Source of the DNA: Vibrio rumoiensis 1S-45
GTDB lineage: Bacteria; Pseudomonadota; Gammaproteobacteria; Enterobacterales; Vibrionaceae
Direction of reading: 5' to 3'
Assembly (NCBI RefSeq): GCF_000286955.2
Contig: NZ_AJYK02000057.1
Coordinates: forward strand, 17,165 to 81,164
DNA: 64,000 nucleotides
Of this stretch, positions 29,551 through 40,487 are shown piece after piece (the stretch's first letter is position 1; each line of letters starts with the position of its first letter). Under the pieces are notes generated by a model, which was given only the letters and a program-made list of their open reading frames with translations, did no database searches and was not told the DNA's origin. The translations under genes and the position numbers were made by a program.

Positions 29551-30324
29551 ATGAGCGATTTACAAGCAGCAGCTTTACGTGCACTAAAACTAATGGATCT
29601 CACCACGTTAAATGACGACGATACGGATGAGAAGGTGATTGCACTTTGTAAAGATGCAAAATCACCGGCTGGCAACACTGCCGCCATTTGTATTTATCCA
29701 CGTTTTATACCTATTGCGAAGAAAACACTACGTGAACAAGGTACACCTGAAATCCGTATTGCGACAGTGACTAACTTCCCTCACGGTAATGACGATATTG
29801 ATATCGCGGTTGCTGAAACCAAGGCTGCTATTGCTTATGGCGCTGATGAAGTGGATGTGGTTTTCCCATATCGTACTTTGATTGCTGGCGATGAGAAAAC
29901 TGGTTTTGAACTGGTTAAGCAATGCAAAGCCGCTTGTGGTGACATTTTATTGAAAGTGATTATCGAAACCGGTGAACTCAAAGAAGAAGCGTTGATCAAA
30001 CGTGCTTCTGAAATCTCAATTGAAGCGGGCGCAAACTTTATTAAAACCTCAACGGGTAAAGTGCCAGTGAATGCGACGCCTGAATCAGCAGAGATCATGC
30101 TGAATGTGATTAAAGATATGGGTGTAGCTAAAACAGTTGGTTTTAAACCCGCTGGTGGCGTTCGCACAGCAGAAGATGCACAAGCTTACCTAGCAATGGC
30201 TGATCGTATTTTAGGCGCTGAATGGGCCGACAACATGCACTATCGTTTTGGCGCATCAAGTCTACTTGCTAATTTGCTTAATACACTTGGCAAAGGCGAG
30301 AAAGCAGCGGAAGGCGGCTACTAA
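29551..30324 (+). CDS. deoC: Deoxyribose-phosphate aldolase
   Basis: DeoC cleaves 2-deoxyribose-5-phosphate to acetaldehyde and glyceraldehyde-3-phosphate, the last step of deoxynucleoside catabolism. The 257-aa class I aldolase has the Schiff-base lysine Lys165 in FIKTSTGK, with Asp102 in DEVDVVFPY and Lys199 in [10 protein letters not shown] completing the active site. It is very close to E. coli DeoC (259 aa). GGAG precedes the ATG. It is the first gene of deoCABD. Confidence 0.98.
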   Translation: MSDLQAAALRALKLMDLTTLNDDDTDEKVIALCKDAKSPAGNTAAICIYPRFIPIAKKTLREQGTPEIRIATVTNFPHGNDDIDIAVAETKAAIAYGADEVDVVFPYRTLIAGDEKTGFELVKQCKAACGDILLKVIIETGELKEEALIKRASEISIEAGANFIKTSTGKVPVNATPESAEIMLNVIKDMGVAKTVGFKPAGGVRTAEDAQAYLAMADRILGAEWADNMHYRFGASSLLANLLNTLGKGEKAAEGGY

Positions 30325-30451
30325 TCCTATTTGAATTTCAAGGCATTGCCTATTTATATACGCTAGTGCTTTGAGGCATTGTTTAAAAAAACACTGTTTT
30401 TAGCTGTATTGCTATTTCAATAGGTGATTCATATTTCCATAAGGTAGTGCT

Positions 30452-31819
30452 ATGTATCTTCCTCAAGAAATTATTCGAAAAAAGCGTGATGGTGAAGTGC
30501 TCACGGCTGAAGAAATTAACTTCTTTATCCAAGGCGTTGCCAAAGACACGATCTCCGAAGGTCAAATTGCCGCTTTTGCCATGACCATCTTCTTCAATGA
30601 AATGACCATGCAAGAACGGATCGCATTAACTTGTGCGATGCGTGATTCAGGCATGGTGATTGATTGGTCGCACATGAACTTCACTGGCCCCATTGTTGAT
30701 AAGCATTCAACGGGTGGTGTGGGCGATGTGACCTCCTTGATGTTGGGCGCAATGGTGGCCGCTTGTGGTGGTTTTGTTCCGATGATCTCAGGCCGAGGTT
30801 TAGGCCATACGGGTGGAACTTTAGATAAACTCGAGTCAATTCCTGGCTACAACATCATGCCTTCTAATGAGGTGTTTGGTGGGGTTACTAAAGAGGCGGG
30901 TGTTGCGATCATCGGTCAAACCGGTAACTTGGCACCAGCCGATAAGCGAGTGTATGCCACGCGAGATATTACCGCAACCGTCGATAATATCTCTTTGATT
31001 ACGGCGTCTATTTTATCTAAAAAACTGGCGGCAGGTCTGGATTCATTGGTGATGGACGTCAAAGTTGGTTCTGGCGCTTTCATGCCAACCTATGAAGCCT
31101 CTGAAGAACTGGCACAGTCGATTGTTGCCGTCGCCAATGGCGCAGGCACAACCACGACTGCTATCCTTACTGATATGAACCAAGTATTGGCATCATCGGC
31201 AGGTAATGCGGTTGAAGTGCGTGAAGCCGTGCAATTCTTAACTGGTGAGAAAAATTCTCGCGGTGAAGTGCGTAACCCTCGTTTACTTGATGTCACCATT
31301 ACGTTGTGTGCGGAAATGTTGGTGTTAGGAAAATTAGCCGACAATACCGAGCAAGCACATCAACAACTTCAAGCTGTTTTAGATGATGGCAGTGCAGCGC
31401 AATGCTTTGGTAAAATGGTGGCAGGCTTAGGCGGCCCACAAGATTTTATCCAAAACTACGATGCCTACCTACCAAAAGCTGACATTATTAAACCAGTATT
31501 TGCCAAATTTGATGGTGATAAAAAAGTTGCCACAGTGACCGCGATGGATACTCGCGCCATTGGCATGGCAGTGGTTTCGATGGGCGGTGGACGTAAAGTA
31601 GCATCAGATCCTATTGATTACGCCGTCGGGTTTGACCAATTTATACGCTTAGGTGAAACGGTGGATGAGCAAACGCCTTTGGCGATGATCCATGCTCGTA
31701 CCGAAGAACAATGGCAACAAGCCGCTGATGAATTACAACAAGCGATAACCGTATCGGATGAGGTTTATGTACCGACTCCGAATATTTATCGCCAAATCCG
31801 AGCTCAAGATCTGTCATAA
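30452..31819 (+). CDS. deoA: Thymidine phosphorylase
   Basis: DeoA converts thymidine and phosphate to thymine and deoxyribose-1-phosphate. The protein is 455 aa with the family motifs [14 protein letters not shown] and [20 protein letters not shown], the latter matching the thymidine/pyrimidine phosphorylase signature. The N-terminal helical domain ([20 protein letters not shown]) is typical. It is somewhat longer at the C-terminus than the 440-aa E. coli protein. AAGG lies 8 nt before the ATG. It is 127 nt after deoC and 30 nt before deoB. Confidence 0.97.
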   Translation: MYLPQEIIRKKRDGEVLTAEEINFFIQGVAKDTISEGQIAAFAMTIFFNEMTMQERIALTCAMRDSGMVIDWSHMNFTGPIVDKHSTGGVGDVTSLMLGAMVAACGGFVPMISGRGLGHTGGTLDKLESIPGYNIMPSNEVFGGVTKEAGVAIIGQTGNLAPADKRVYATRDITATVDNISLITASILSKKLAAGLDSLVMDVKVGSGAFMPTYEASEELAQSIVAVANGAGTTTTAILTDMNQVLASSAGNAVEVREAVQFLTGEKNSRGEVRNPRLLDVTITLCAEMLVLGKLADNTEQAHQQLQAVLDDGSAAQCFGKMVAGLGGPQDFIQNYDAYLPKADIIKPVFAKFDGDKKVATVTAMDTRAIGMAVVSMGGGRKVASDPIDYAVGFDQFIRLGETVDEQTPLAMIHARTEEQWQQAADELQQAITVSDEVYVPTPNIYRQIRAQDLS

Positions 31820-31849
31820 GATCGAAACGGTTTGGAAGGAGAATTAACC

Positions 31850-33070
31850 ATGAAACGTGCAATTATTTTAGTACTCGACTCTTTTGGGGTTGGGGCAACT
31901 CAAGATGCCGTTAAATTCGGTGATGTAGGCGCTGATACCCTTGGTCATATTGCCGAGCAGTGTCATAAAGGCTTAGCGGATAACGATCAGCGCAGCGGCC
32001 CTTTAACGCTACCAAACTTATCTAAATTAGGTTTAGGTAAAGCTGGCGAAGAATCAACGGGGAATTTCCCAATTGGTTTGGATAAAAATGCAGAAATTAC
32101 TGGTGCTTATGGCCATGCGGCTGAACTGTCGTCTGGTAAAGATACGCCATCGGGTCACTGGGAAATAGCCGGTGTCCCTGTATTGTTTGACTGGGGTTAC
32201 TTTTCAGATGTAGAAAACAGCTTCCCACAAGAACTGTTAGACAAAATTGTGAAACGTGCCAATTTGAAAGGTTACTTAGGTAACTGTCATTCCTCAGGTA
32301 CCGTGATTCTTGACGAGCTTGGTGAAGAGCACATGAAAACCGGAATGCCTATTTTCTATACCTCGGCAGATTCCGTTTTCCAAATCGCGTGCCATGAAGA
32401 AACCTACGGTTTAGATAACTTACTTGAGTTGTGTGAAATCGTGCGTGAAGAACTTGAGCCTTACAATATTGGTCGCGTTATTGCTCGTCCATTTATTGGC
32501 GCGAAAGCGGGTGAGTTTGCACGTACTGGTAATCGCCATGATTTATCGCTTGAGCCGCCAGCGCCGACCGTTTTACAAAAATTGGTCGATGAAAAAAGTG
32601 GTGAAGTGGTATCGATTGGTAAAATTTCTGATATCTATGCAGGTTGCGGAATAACTCAAAAATTCAAAGCTACGGGTCTTGAAGCGTTATTCGATGCCAC
32701 GTTAGAGCAAGTGAAAGTCGCGGGTGATAATACGATTGTATTCACTAACTTCGTTGATTTCGATTCTTCTTACGGTCACCGTCGTGATGTGGCTGGTTAT
32801 GCGGCGGCGTTAGAATATTTCGATGCTCGTTTACCTGAAATTCAAGCGATTTTAAAAGAAGATGACGTACTGATCTTAACTGCAGACCATGGTTGTGACC
32901 CAACTTGGCCGGGCAGTGATCATACTCGTGAACACATTCCAGTATTGGTTTCTGGTCCGAAAATTCCAGCAGGTTCATTAGGTCGTCGCGATACCTTCGC
33001 CGACATTGGCCAAAGCCTGGCAGAATACTTTGGTACTTCAGATATGGAATATGGTAAGTCGTTTTTATAA
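31850..33070 (+). CDS. deoB: Phosphopentomutase
   Basis: DeoB moves phosphate between C1 and C5 of ribose and deoxyribose, linking DeoA and DeoD to DeoC. The start at 31850 follows AAGGAG and gives 406 aa, near the 407 of E. coli. Alkaline-phosphatase-superfamily metal motifs are present: [13 protein letters not shown] at the N-terminus, [10 protein letters not shown] in the middle, and [19 protein letters not shown] near the C-terminus. It is followed 88 nt later by deoD. Confidence 0.97.
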   Translation: MKRAIILVLDSFGVGATQDAVKFGDVGADTLGHIAEQCHKGLADNDQRSGPLTLPNLSKLGLGKAGEESTGNFPIGLDKNAEITGAYGHAAELSSGKDTPSGHWEIAGVPVLFDWGYFSDVENSFPQELLDKIVKRANLKGYLGNCHSSGTVILDELGEEHMKTGMPIFYTSADSVFQIACHEETYGLDNLLELCEIVREELEPYNIGRVIARPFIGAKAGEFARTGNRHDLSLEPPAPTVLQKLVDEKSGEVVSIGKISDIYAGCGITQKFKATGLEALFDATLEQVKVAGDNTIVFTNFVDFDSSYGHRRDVAGYAAALEYFDARLPEIQAILKEDDVLILTADHGCDPTWPGSDHTREHIPVLVSGPKIPAGSLGRRDTFADIGQSLAEYFGTSDMEYGKSFL

Positions 33071-33158
33071 ACGCATAACAAACTGGTAGAAATACAATAA
33101 TTTATTTTAATTGCTGCACGAAAAGAAGCAGCGAATGAAACTTATAAAGGAAATAAAC

Positions 33159-33875
33159 ATGGCAACTCCACATATTAATGCTGAAATGGGTGATTTTGCA
33201 GACGTTGTTATCATGCCGGGTGATCCACTTCGCGCACAATACATCGCAGAAAACTTTTTAGACGATGCGGTTCAAGTGTGTAATGTTCGTAATATGTTTG
33301 GTTACACAGGTACTTATCAAGGTCGTAAAATCTCAGTAATGGGACACGGTATGGGTATCGCTTCTTGTTCTATCTACGTGACGGAACTGATTAAAGATTT
33401 CGGCGTGAAGAAAATCATTCGTGTAGGTAGCTGTGGCGCAGTCAGCGATAGCATCAAATTACGTGATGTTGTGATTGGTATGGGCGCTTGTACCGATTCA
33501 AAAGTAAACCGCATGCGTTTTAAAGATCACGATTTTGCTGCCATTGCCGATTATGAAATGGTACGTAACGCTGAAGAAGCGGCGAAGGCACGTAGTATTG
33601 ATGTGAAAGTGGGTAACTTATTCTCAGCTGATCTTTTCTACACGCCAGATCCAGACATGTTCACAGTAATGGATAAATACGGCATTTTAGGCGTTGAAAT
33701 GGAAGCAGCAGGTATCTACGGTGTTGCGGCAGAATATGGGGCTAAATCGGTGGCGATTTGTACGGTTTCTGATCACATCAAATCAGGTGAGCAAACTACA
33801 TCTGATGAGCGTGCTACTACCTTCAACGATATGATTCATATTGCGCTTGATTCAGTGTTACTTGGCGATAAGTAA
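33159..33875 (+). CDS. deoD: Purine nucleoside phosphorylase DeoD (hexameric type)
   Basis: DeoD phosphorolyses purine (deoxy)nucleosides. The start at 33159, after AAAGGAA, gives 238 aa (E. coli 239). The signature [18 protein letters not shown] at the N-terminus, [30 protein letters not shown] and CTVSDHI with the catalytic Asp show the hexameric bacterial type. It is the last gene of deoCABD and is followed by a strong terminator. Confidence 0.98.
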   Translation: MATPHINAEMGDFADVVIMPGDPLRAQYIAENFLDDAVQVCNVRNMFGYTGTYQGRKISVMGHGMGIASCSIYVTELIKDFGVKKIIRVGSCGAVSDSIKLRDVVIGMGACTDSKVNRMRFKDHDFAAIADYEMVRNAEEAAKARSIDVKVGNLFSADLFYTPDPDMFTVMDKYGILGVEMEAAGIYGVAAEYGAKSVAICTVSDHIKSGEQTTSDERATTFNDMIHIALDSVLLGDK

Positions 33876-33902
33876 TCCATCAATCGTAGAATCAAATCTA
33901 TA

Positions 33903-33944
33903 AAAAAACCTCTTGCTGATTATTATTTAGCAAGAGGTTTTTGT
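33903..33944. terminator. Bidirectional terminator between deoD and ytjB
   Basis: AAACCTCTTGCT (33906-33917) pairs perfectly with AGCAAGAGGTTT (33929-33940), flanked by A and T runs. It serves both converging transcripts. Confidence 0.92.
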
Positions 33945-33969
33945 TTATTCGCCATGAGAAATACGTGTT

Positions 33970-34572
33970 TTATAAATCTTTCAGTAAAATATTCTCAACT
34001 TGATCTTTCGGTTTAAACAGCAGTAATAAGCATAATAAAACGCCACTAATAAAGCTTAACATCAACATCATGTACATCAGGTGGTCGCTGCTGCGGTAGC
34101 GATGATCGGAAATAGCAGTCACTTTGCCTCTTTCAAATGTAATTCGAATAAAACCGATCATGGAACCATCATTGAACACAGGTTTGACTAACTGCTCACG
34201 TCCAATCGATGCTGTTTTTAACGGTGTATCTAGCCCTAATGTTTCTCGGACACTTTGCGCATTATCGCTGGCGACCAATCGAACGCCTTCAGCATTATAA
34301 ATGGTGGTGTCCAAAACAAGTGGGTCAGAGGAAATTTGATTGGTTAGTTTCAATAGAGCATCTTGGTCATCATTAATAATCATGTCGCTGGCAGATAACG
34401 CAGACTGAGATATCAATAAATTGGTTAATGTTTCTAATTGTTGGTTTTGAATGTGTTCATTATCGCGGCTGATCACGAAGCTGTTAATAATGGTGTAAGC
34501 AAACATGCCACCTAATAAGATGATTGCGGCAAAGCGTAAAAAAACGCGCCAAGAAAACAATGAGGTCTGCAT
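33970..34572 (-). CDS. ytjB: Membrane protein YtjB (Smp family)
   Basis: This 200-aa inner-membrane protein has an N-terminal transmembrane helix (about 14-34, FAAIILLGGMFAYTIINSFV), a periplasmic domain of about 130 residues resembling extracytoplasmic sensor domains (YNAEGVRLVASDNAQSVRE), and a second helix near 166-187, followed by a short tail. The adjacent divergent serB gene is the same arrangement as ytjB/smp-serB in E. coli. The function is unknown; the shape suggests sensing or regulation, but there is no output domain. Confidence 0.87.
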   Translation of the reverse strand: MQTSLFSWRVFLRFAAIILLGGMFAYTIINSFVISRDNEHIQNQQLETLTNLLISQSALSASDMIINDDQDALLKLTNQISSDPLVLDTTIYNAEGVRLVASDNAQSVRETLGLDTPLKTASIGREQLVKPVFNDGSMIGFIRITFERGKVTAISDHRYRSSDHLMYMMLMLSFISGVLLCLLLLFKPKDQVENILLKDL

Positions 34573-34754
34573 GTAAAGTTACCTTCAAATGTTGTGGATA
34601 ATTTAACCAAAAGTCGGTTTTTTATGTATTTACTAGTTTGGGACTTGCGTTACTAAATTGCAATAGGGTAAGTTGCTTAGCATTAATGTGTTTACTTTGA
34701 GTAAATACCGACGATTCAATCGTAGAAAATTTTGAACTTATTAAGGCGAAAAAC

Positions 34755-35735
34755 ATGGACGTAACAAAAACATTAAAGATTCAAAAAAATATGTCGCTGA
34801 TAAAGCGTTTACCTGAGTCCCATTTGTATTCAAGCTTGGATAAACAAAAAGCCCAGTGGATCGTTTTTGGTGACTATTTATCGATTGATGATTTTAACCG
34901 TATTGATTTATTTACGGGTCGGTTCAACCCGGTGTTGGATTCTTGGAAAGTCGGTTCGTATGAAGTGGCCTTGATGGGCGGTGAGTTGATCCCTGAGATG
35001 ATAGAGTTTATTCATAATCTTGGTTTAGATTGTGCTTCAATTAGTGTGTTACCTGAGTTAGCAAAGCCGGGTTTGATTGTGATGGATATGGATTCCACTG
35101 CCATTCAAATTGAATGTATTGATGAAATTGCCAAGTTAGCCGGTGTAGGCGAACTGGTTTCAGGCATTACAGAGCGTGCTATGCAAGGTGAATTAGATTT
35201 TGAAGCAAGCTTACGTGAACGTGTAGCTGCGTTAAAAGGTGCCGACGAATCGATACTGGCTCAGGTTCGTGAAAGCTTACCTCTTATGCCGGATTTACCA
35301 GAATTAGTGAATACGTTAAAAGCGCTTGGTTGGAAAACAGCGATTGCGTCTGGCGGATTTACGTACTTTTCAGATCACTTAAAAGAAACATTAGGTCTTG
35401 ATTTTGCACAGTCAAATACGCTTGAAATTGTTGACGGTAAGCTCACCGGTAAAGTGTTAGGCGATATTGTGTCGGCAGAAACCAAGGCAGATATTCTGGT
35501 GACCTTAGCGGATGAGTATGATGTTGAGCAGCATAATACCGTTGCGGTTGGTGATGGCGCAAATGATCTCGTAATGATGGAGACAGCAGGTCTTGGCGTG
35601 GCGTATCATGCGAAACCAAAAGTAGAACAACAAGCTAAAACGGCAATTCGCTTTTCAGGTTTAGGTGGAGTGCTATGTATTTTGTCTGCCGCCTTAGTGC
35701 AGCAAAAACGCATAAGCTGGAAAGCTATCCCGTAG
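34755..35735 (+). CDS. serB: Phosphoserine phosphatase
   Basis: SerB dephosphorylates phosphoserine in the last step of serine synthesis. The 326-aa HAD-superfamily protein has an N-terminal regulatory region and then the catalytic core: nucleophile Asp111 and Asp113 in VMDMDSTAIQIECIDE, IASGGFTYF (motif II), and AVGDGANDLVMM (motif IV). AAGGCG lies upstream of the ATG. radA follows after a 187-nt gap. Confidence 0.96.
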   Translation: MDVTKTLKIQKNMSLIKRLPESHLYSSLDKQKAQWIVFGDYLSIDDFNRIDLFTGRFNPVLDSWKVGSYEVALMGGELIPEMIEFIHNLGLDCASISVLPELAKPGLIVMDMDSTAIQIECIDEIAKLAGVGELVSGITERAMQGELDFEASLRERVAALKGADESILAQVRESLPLMPDLPELVNTLKALGWKTAIASGGFTYFSDHLKETLGLDFAQSNTLEIVDGKLTGKVLGDIVSAETKADILVTLADEYDVEQHNTVAVGDGANDLVMMETAGLGVAYHAKPKVEQQAKTAIRFSGLGGVLCILSAALVQQKRISWKAIP

Positions 35736-35922
35736 GCAGAGAAGAGCAGGAAGAGCCGTTCTTCGTTTCGGTGGTAAGCGCTGGAAATGCACCGCAAAAG
35801 ATTGATGATTTAACGGTTGACGGTACTTTAAGCAATGGCTTTTCTTTTTCTAGGAACCATAACCTTTACGCAGAGCCTCAATCGTTCTGCTTTTTATTTT
35901 GATAACACTTTGAGAGATCGTG
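35736..35922 (+). other. Unexplained spacer between serB and radA
   Basis: No gene is supported here. An open frame running from within serB (35675) to 35902 has no ribosome-binding site and no recognisable domain. I recall that V. cholerae has a PilZ-domain gene between serB and radA, so this 187-bp spacer may mark its loss. A small GAAGA/TCTTC hairpin lies at 35751-35765. No clear radA promoter was found. Confidence 0.3.
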
Positions 35923-37305
35923 ATGGCAACCAAAGCAAAACGTGCGTATGTCTGTAATGACTGTGGAGCAGACTTTCCTCGATGGCAAGGGCAATGTAAT
36001 GCTTGTGGTGCTTGGAATACCATTACAGAAGTGCGTCTTGCTGCCTCTCCTCAAGTCGCTCGTAATGAACGTCTATCAGGGTATGCAGGCTCGGTTAACG
36101 ATGCAAAGGTACAAAACCTAGCTGATATTGACTTACAAGAAGTACCGCGTTTTTCAACAGGGTTTAAAGAATTCGACCGAGTGCTCGGTGGTGGAATCGT
36201 TCCCGGTTCCGCAGTATTAATTGGGGGTAACCCGGGAGCAGGGAAAAGTACCCTATTGCTTCAAACGGTCTGCCGTTTAGCCTCCCAAATGCCAACCTTA
36301 TATGTCACCGGCGAGGAGTCGCTGCAGCAAGTGGCAATGCGTGCTTCACGTTTAGGCTTGCCAAAAGAAAACTTGAAAATGTTATCGGAAACTAATGTTG
36401 ATACTATTTGCCAAATTGCCGAATCTGAAAAACCGAAAATTATGGTGATTGATTCAATTCAAGTGATGCATGTGGCTGATGTGCAGTCTTCCCCAGGTAG
36501 TGTGTCTCAAGTTCGTGAATCGGCAACCACGCTCACTCGCTACGCAAAACAAAATAATGTTGCGGTATTTTTAGTTGGACATGTAACTAAAGATGGTACT
36601 TTGGCAGGCCCTAAAGTACTTGAGCATATTATTGACTGCTCCGTGTTACTCGATGGCAGCGCCGATAGCCGTTTCCGCACTTTACGCAGCCATAAAAACC
36701 GCTTTGGTGCAGTCAATGAATTAGGCGTTTTTGCCATGACAGGGCAGGGCTTAAAAGAAGTCAGTAATCCTTCGGCTATCTTCTTATCTCGTGGTGAGGA
36801 AGAAACCTCTGGCAGTTCTGTGATGGTGGTCTGGGAAGGTACACGTCCACTACTCGTTGAGATTCAAGCGCTGGTGGATTATTCACAGCTTTCCAATCCT
36901 CGTCGTGTTGCGGTTGGTCTTGATCAAAACCGTTTATCGATGCTGCTTGCGGTATTGCATAAACATGGCGGCCTACAAATGGCCGATCAAGATGTGTTTG
37001 TGAATGTTGTTGGTGGGGTGAAAGTAGCTGAAACCAGCGCCGACTTAGCATTATTAATGGCATTGTTGTCGAGCTTTAAAGATCGCCCATTACCAAAAGA
37101 TGTGGTGGTGTTTGGTGAAGTCGGACTCGCCGGTGAAATCCGCCCAGTGCCGAGTGGTCAAGAGCGATTAATGGAAGCGTATAAACATGGTTTTAAGAAG
37201 GCCATCGTCCCTGCTGCTAATATGCCTAAAGGCGGTATTGCAGGTATGCAAATTCATGGCGTTAAAAAGTTATCAGAAGCGATTGATGCGTTTGATGAGT
37301 TGTAA
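35923..37305 (+). CDS. radA: DNA repair protein RadA
   Basis: RadA (Sms) is a RecA-related ATPase and helicase that drives branch migration in recombination. The ATG at 35923 gives 460 aa, equal to E. coli; a GTG one codon earlier is possible. Domains in order: N-terminal zinc finger CNDCGADFPRWQGQCNACG, RecA-like ATPase with Walker A GGNPGAGKST, the RadA-specific KNRFG motif (SHKNRFGAVNELG), and a C-terminal Lon-protease-like domain (VAETSADLALLMALLSS). The 3' end converges on mtgA with only 18 bp between stops. Confidence 0.97.
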   Translation: MATKAKRAYVCNDCGADFPRWQGQCNACGAWNTITEVRLAASPQVARNERLSGYAGSVNDAKVQNLADIDLQEVPRFSTGFKEFDRVLGGGIVPGSAVLIGGNPGAGKSTLLLQTVCRLASQMPTLYVTGEESLQQVAMRASRLGLPKENLKMLSETNVDTICQIAESEKPKIMVIDSIQVMHVADVQSSPGSVSQVRESATTLTRYAKQNNVAVFLVGHVTKDGTLAGPKVLEHIIDCSVLLDGSADSRFRTLRSHKNRFGAVNELGVFAMTGQGLKEVSNPSAIFLSRGEEETSGSSVMVVWEGTRPLLVEIQALVDYSQLSNPRRVAVGLDQNRLSMLLAVLHKHGGLQMADQDVFVNVVGGVKVAETSADLALLMALLSSFKDRPLPKDVVVFGEVGLAGEIRPVPSGQERLMEAYKHGFKKAIVPAANMPKGGIAGMQIHGVKKLSEAIDAFDEL

Positions 37306-37323
37306 CTAGGGATATCTCTTGCT

Positions 37324-38013
37324 CTAATTCAATTCTTTTAAGTAGCCTAACCCCAATTGCTTCATCTGAGTTTCGATCCAAGCTACGCGTTTCCAGATGT
37401 AAGGGGTTGGGTTTTGTACTTTAAATAGATAAGGGTTGGGAAGTACCGCGGCAAGGCGAGCAGCTTGTGACGCTGATAATTGGCTAGGGCGAACACCAAA
37501 GTAGTGTTTACTGGCCGCTTCCACACCAAAAATACCAGGGCCAAACTCAACGATATTCAAATACATTTCCAGTATCCTTTCTTTGCCCCATTCAAATTCA
37601 ACCAAAATACTCAAATAAGCTTCAACTGCCTTTCGGATGAGATCTTTACCCGACCATAAATATAAGTTTTTGACGGTTTGCTGCGTCAGTGTACTAGCAC
37701 CTCGAAAGCGATCGCCCGATATCATATCTGAAATGGCTTTTTGGGTTGAATCGAAATCGACACCGTGGTGAAAAGGGAAGCGTTGATCTTCAGAGGCAAT
37801 CACAGCAAGTTGCATGTGAGGCGATATGTTTTCAAGTGATACCCATTCTGAAGGTGGGTATTGTTTATAGCCTTTCGGCGGGAAGAAATCTCGTTGCAAT
37901 TGCCAACTCCAGAGCGCTGGATTGATAAACTTTAAAGGTAAAGTGATCAAAATAGAAAAGGCGAAGAAAAACACTATCGCTCGAAGTACCCATTTTTTGA
38001 TCCATTTGCCCAT
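37324..38013 (-). CDS. mtgA: Monofunctional peptidoglycan glycosyltransferase
   Basis: MtgA polymerises lipid II into glycan strands without a transpeptidase domain. The 229-aa protein has an N-terminal membrane anchor (about residues 8-28) and a GT51 domain with the catalytic-glutamate motif IASEDQRFPFHHG, the RGASTLTQQTVKNLYL block, and EMYLNIVEFGPGIFGVE. Its length is typical of MtgA (about 240 aa). It is tail-to-tail with radA and divergent from fusA2. Confidence 0.96.
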   Translation of the reverse strand: MGKWIKKWVLRAIVFFFAFSILITLPLKFINPALWSWQLQRDFFPPKGYKQYPPSEWVSLENISPHMQLAVIASEDQRFPFHHGVDFDSTQKAISDMISGDRFRGASTLTQQTVKNLYLWSGKDLIRKAVEAYLSILVEFEWGKERILEMYLNIVEFGPGIFGVEAASKHYFGVRPSQLSASQAARLAAVLPNPYLFKVQNPTPYIWKRVAWIETQMKQLGLGYLKELN

Positions 38014-38335
38014 GCCTTATCCTTTTGTGACAATTCGTAATATTCTTGCTAAAGATAAGACAGAATAGAGCGAAGTGAAATGAAATGCGAGAAAGACTCG
38101 AAAAGATGACGTTTAATTTACCTAATAGTCTGATTTTATTTGATACTCTATCGCGGTTTCACGTATGAATATAAACTGTAGTGACTGGTGGGAATCAATT
38201 GGGATCCGCCAGTGTTAACTGCGCTTTATCCGAGACAAAAAAGATTTTTTATCCAAATGCACACAGGGGATATCAGTCTTGACAGATTGTGTTATACTCT
38301 GCGCGAACTTTATATCCTATTAATAGAGTAAGACA
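38014..38335. promoter_or_regulatory. Divergent region between mtgA and fusA2
   Basis: This 322-bp region holds an extended -10 promoter for fusA2: TGT-TATACT at 38290-38298 followed by the GC-rich CTGCGCG, with no good -35 (a TTGACA at 38279-38284 is too close). An imperfect hairpin ACTGGTGGGA/TCCGCCAGT lies at 38184-38213. No other feature is seen. Confidence 0.5.
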
Positions 38336-40426
38336 ATGACTGACTTATCAAAATACAGAAACATTGGTATTTTTGCGCACGTTGATGCGGGTAAAACTAC
38401 CACGACTGAGCGTATTCTAAAGCTTACAGGTACTATCCACAAAACTGGTGAAGTACATGACGGCGAATCAACGACTGACTTCATGGAGCAGGAAGCTGAG
38501 CGCGGTATTACTATCCAATCGGCTGCAGTAAGTTGTTTCTGGAAAGACCACCGTTTTAACGTGATCGACACCCCTGGACACGTTGACTTTACAGTAGAAG
38601 TATATCGTTCTCTTAAAGTTCTTGACGGCGGTATCGGTGTATTCTGTGGTTCTGGTGGTGTTGAACCACAATCAGAAACTAACTGGCGTTATGCTAACGA
38701 ATCAGAAGTTGCACGTATCATTTTTGTAAACAAACTGGACCGCATGGGTGCAGATTTTTACCGTGTTACTGAGCAAGTACGTAAAGTACTTGGCGCAACT
38801 CCGCTTATCATGACTCTACCAATCGGTATTGAAGATGACTTTAAAGGCGTTGTTGACGTTCTAACTCGTAAAGCGTACATCTGGGACGAAACTGGTCTTC
38901 CTGAGAACTACACAGTTGAAGACGTTCCTGCTGACATGGTTGACGATGTTGAGCAATACCGTGAAGAGATGATTGAAACAGCTGTTGAGCAAGATGATGA
39001 ACTAATGATGGCTTACATGGAAGGTGAAGAACCTTCTGAAGAAGAAATCAAACGTTGTATCCGTAAAGGTACTCGTGACCTAGCGTTCTTCCCAACATAC
39101 TGTGGTTCAGCATTTAAAAACAAAGGTATGCAACTAGTACTAGATGCGGTTGTTGATTACCTACCTTCTCCAACAGAAGTTGATCCTCAACCTCTTATGG
39201 ATGAAGAAGGCAACGAAAACGGCGAATTCGCTATCGTTTCTGCAGATGAAACATTTAAAGCGCTAGCATTCAAAATCATGGATGACCGTTTTGGTGCGTT
39301 AACTTTCGTTCGTATTTACTCTGGTAAATTGAATAAAGGTGACACCATCATGAACTCGTTCACAGGTAAAACTGAGCGTGTTGGCCGTATGGTTGAGATG
39401 CAAGCGGATGAGCGTAAAGAGCTATCTTTCGCACAAGCGGGCGATATCATCGCTATCGTTGGTATGAAGAACGTGCAAACTGGTCACACTCTATGTGATC
39501 CTAAGCACCAAGTAACTCTAGAGCCAATGGTATTCCCAACTCCAGTAATCTCGATTGCTGTACAGCCTAAAGATAAAGGCGGTTCTGAGAAAATGGGTAT
39601 CGCTATCGGTAAAATGGTTGCAGAAGATCCATCTTTCCAAGTTGAAACTGATGAAGATTCAGGCGAAACCATCCTTAAAGGTATGGGTGAGCTTCACTTA
39701 GACATCAAAGTAGACATCTTGAAGCGTACTTACGGCGTAGACCTAATTGTTGGTCAACCACAAGTTGCTTACCGTGAAACTATCACTAAAGAAATTGAAG
39801 ATAGCTACACGCACAAGAAACAATCTGGTGGTTCTGGTCAATTTGGTAAAATTGATTACCGTATCAAGCCTGGTGAGCAAAACTCTGGCTTTACGTTCAA
39901 ATCATCTGTTGTGGGTGGTAACGTACCGAAAGAATTCTGGCCTGCAATCGAAAAAGGTTTTGCTGGCATGATGGACAACGGTGTTCTAGCTGGCTTCCCA
40001 ACGTTAGACGTTGAAGTTGAACTATTTGACGGTGGCTTCCACGCAGTCGATTCATCTGCAGTAGCATTTGAAATCGCAGCGAAAGGTGCATTCCGTCAAT
40101 CTATGCCTAAAGCTGGCGCTCAACTTCTTGAGCCTATCATGGCAGTAGACGTGTTCACTCCAGAAGATCACGTTGGTGATGTTATCGGTGACCTTAACCG
40201 TCGTCGTGGCATGATCAAAGACCAAGAAGCAGGCGTTACAGGCGTTCGCATCAAGGCAGACGTACCGCTTTCTGAAATGTTCGGTTACATCGGTTCTCTA
40301 CGTACAATGACTTCAGGTCGTGGTCAGTTCTCTATGGAGTTCGCACACTACTCACCTTGTCCTTCTAATGTAGCTGAGCAAGTAATTGCTGACGTTAAAG
40401 CACGTAAAGAAGCAGAGAAGAAGTAA
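38336..40426 (+). CDS. fusA2: Elongation factor G, second copy (EF-G2 type)
   Basis: This is a 696-aa translational GTPase with all five EF-G domains. G1 is AHVDAGKT at residues 14-21, then RGITIQSAA (switch I), DTPGHVDF and NKLDRMG. Later blocks include YRETITKEI and the domain IV/V segments [21 protein letters not shown] and [14 protein letters not shown]. It is not next to rpsL-rpsG-tufA but beside radA, the position of the second EF-G gene in V. cholerae. Its role could be translocation or ribosome recycling; sequence alone does not settle it. It has its own promoter and terminator. Confidence 0.93.
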   Translation: MTDLSKYRNIGIFAHVDAGKTTTTERILKLTGTIHKTGEVHDGESTTDFMEQEAERGITIQSAAVSCFWKDHRFNVIDTPGHVDFTVEVYRSLKVLDGGIGVFCGSGGVEPQSETNWRYANESEVARIIFVNKLDRMGADFYRVTEQVRKVLGATPLIMTLPIGIEDDFKGVVDVLTRKAYIWDETGLPENYTVEDVPADMVDDVEQYREEMIETAVEQDDELMMAYMEGEEPSEEEIKRCIRKGTRDLAFFPTYCGSAFKNKGMQLVLDAVVDYLPSPTEVDPQPLMDEEGNENGEFAIVSADETFKALAFKIMDDRFGALTFVRIYSGKLNKGDTIMNSFTGKTERVGRMVEMQADERKELSFAQAGDIIAIVGMKNVQTGHTLCDPKHQVTLEPMVFPTPVISIAVQPKDKGGSEKMGIAIGKMVAEDPSFQVETDEDSGETILKGMGELHLDIKVDILKRTYGVDLIVGQPQVAYRETITKEIEDSYTHKKQSGGSGQFGKIDYRIKPGEQNSGFTFKSSVVGGNVPKEFWPAIEKGFAGMMDNGVLAGFPTLDVEVELFDGGFHAVDSSAVAFEIAAKGAFRQSMPKAGAQLLEPIMAVDVFTPEDHVGDVIGDLNRRRGMIKDQEAGVTGVRIKADVPLSEMFGYIGSLRTMTSGRGQFSMEFAHYSPCPSNVAEQVIADVKARKEAEKK

Positions 40427-40455
40427 TTCTTTTCTAAGCTGATTTAAGCTTAAAT

Positions 40456-40487
40456 AAAAACCCGCTAGTGATAGCGGGTTTTTTTAT
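40456..40487 (+). terminator. Terminator after fusA2
   Basis: AAAAACCCGCTA (40456-40467) pairs perfectly with TAGCGGGTTTTT (40472-40483) across GTGA, with more T following. It may also act on the minus strand. Confidence 0.92.

Noticed and set aside
35675..35902. Plus-strand open frame across the serB end and the spacer
   Set aside because: No ribosome-binding site, mostly overlapping serB in another frame at its start, and no recognisable domain. Kept only as an unexplained spacer.
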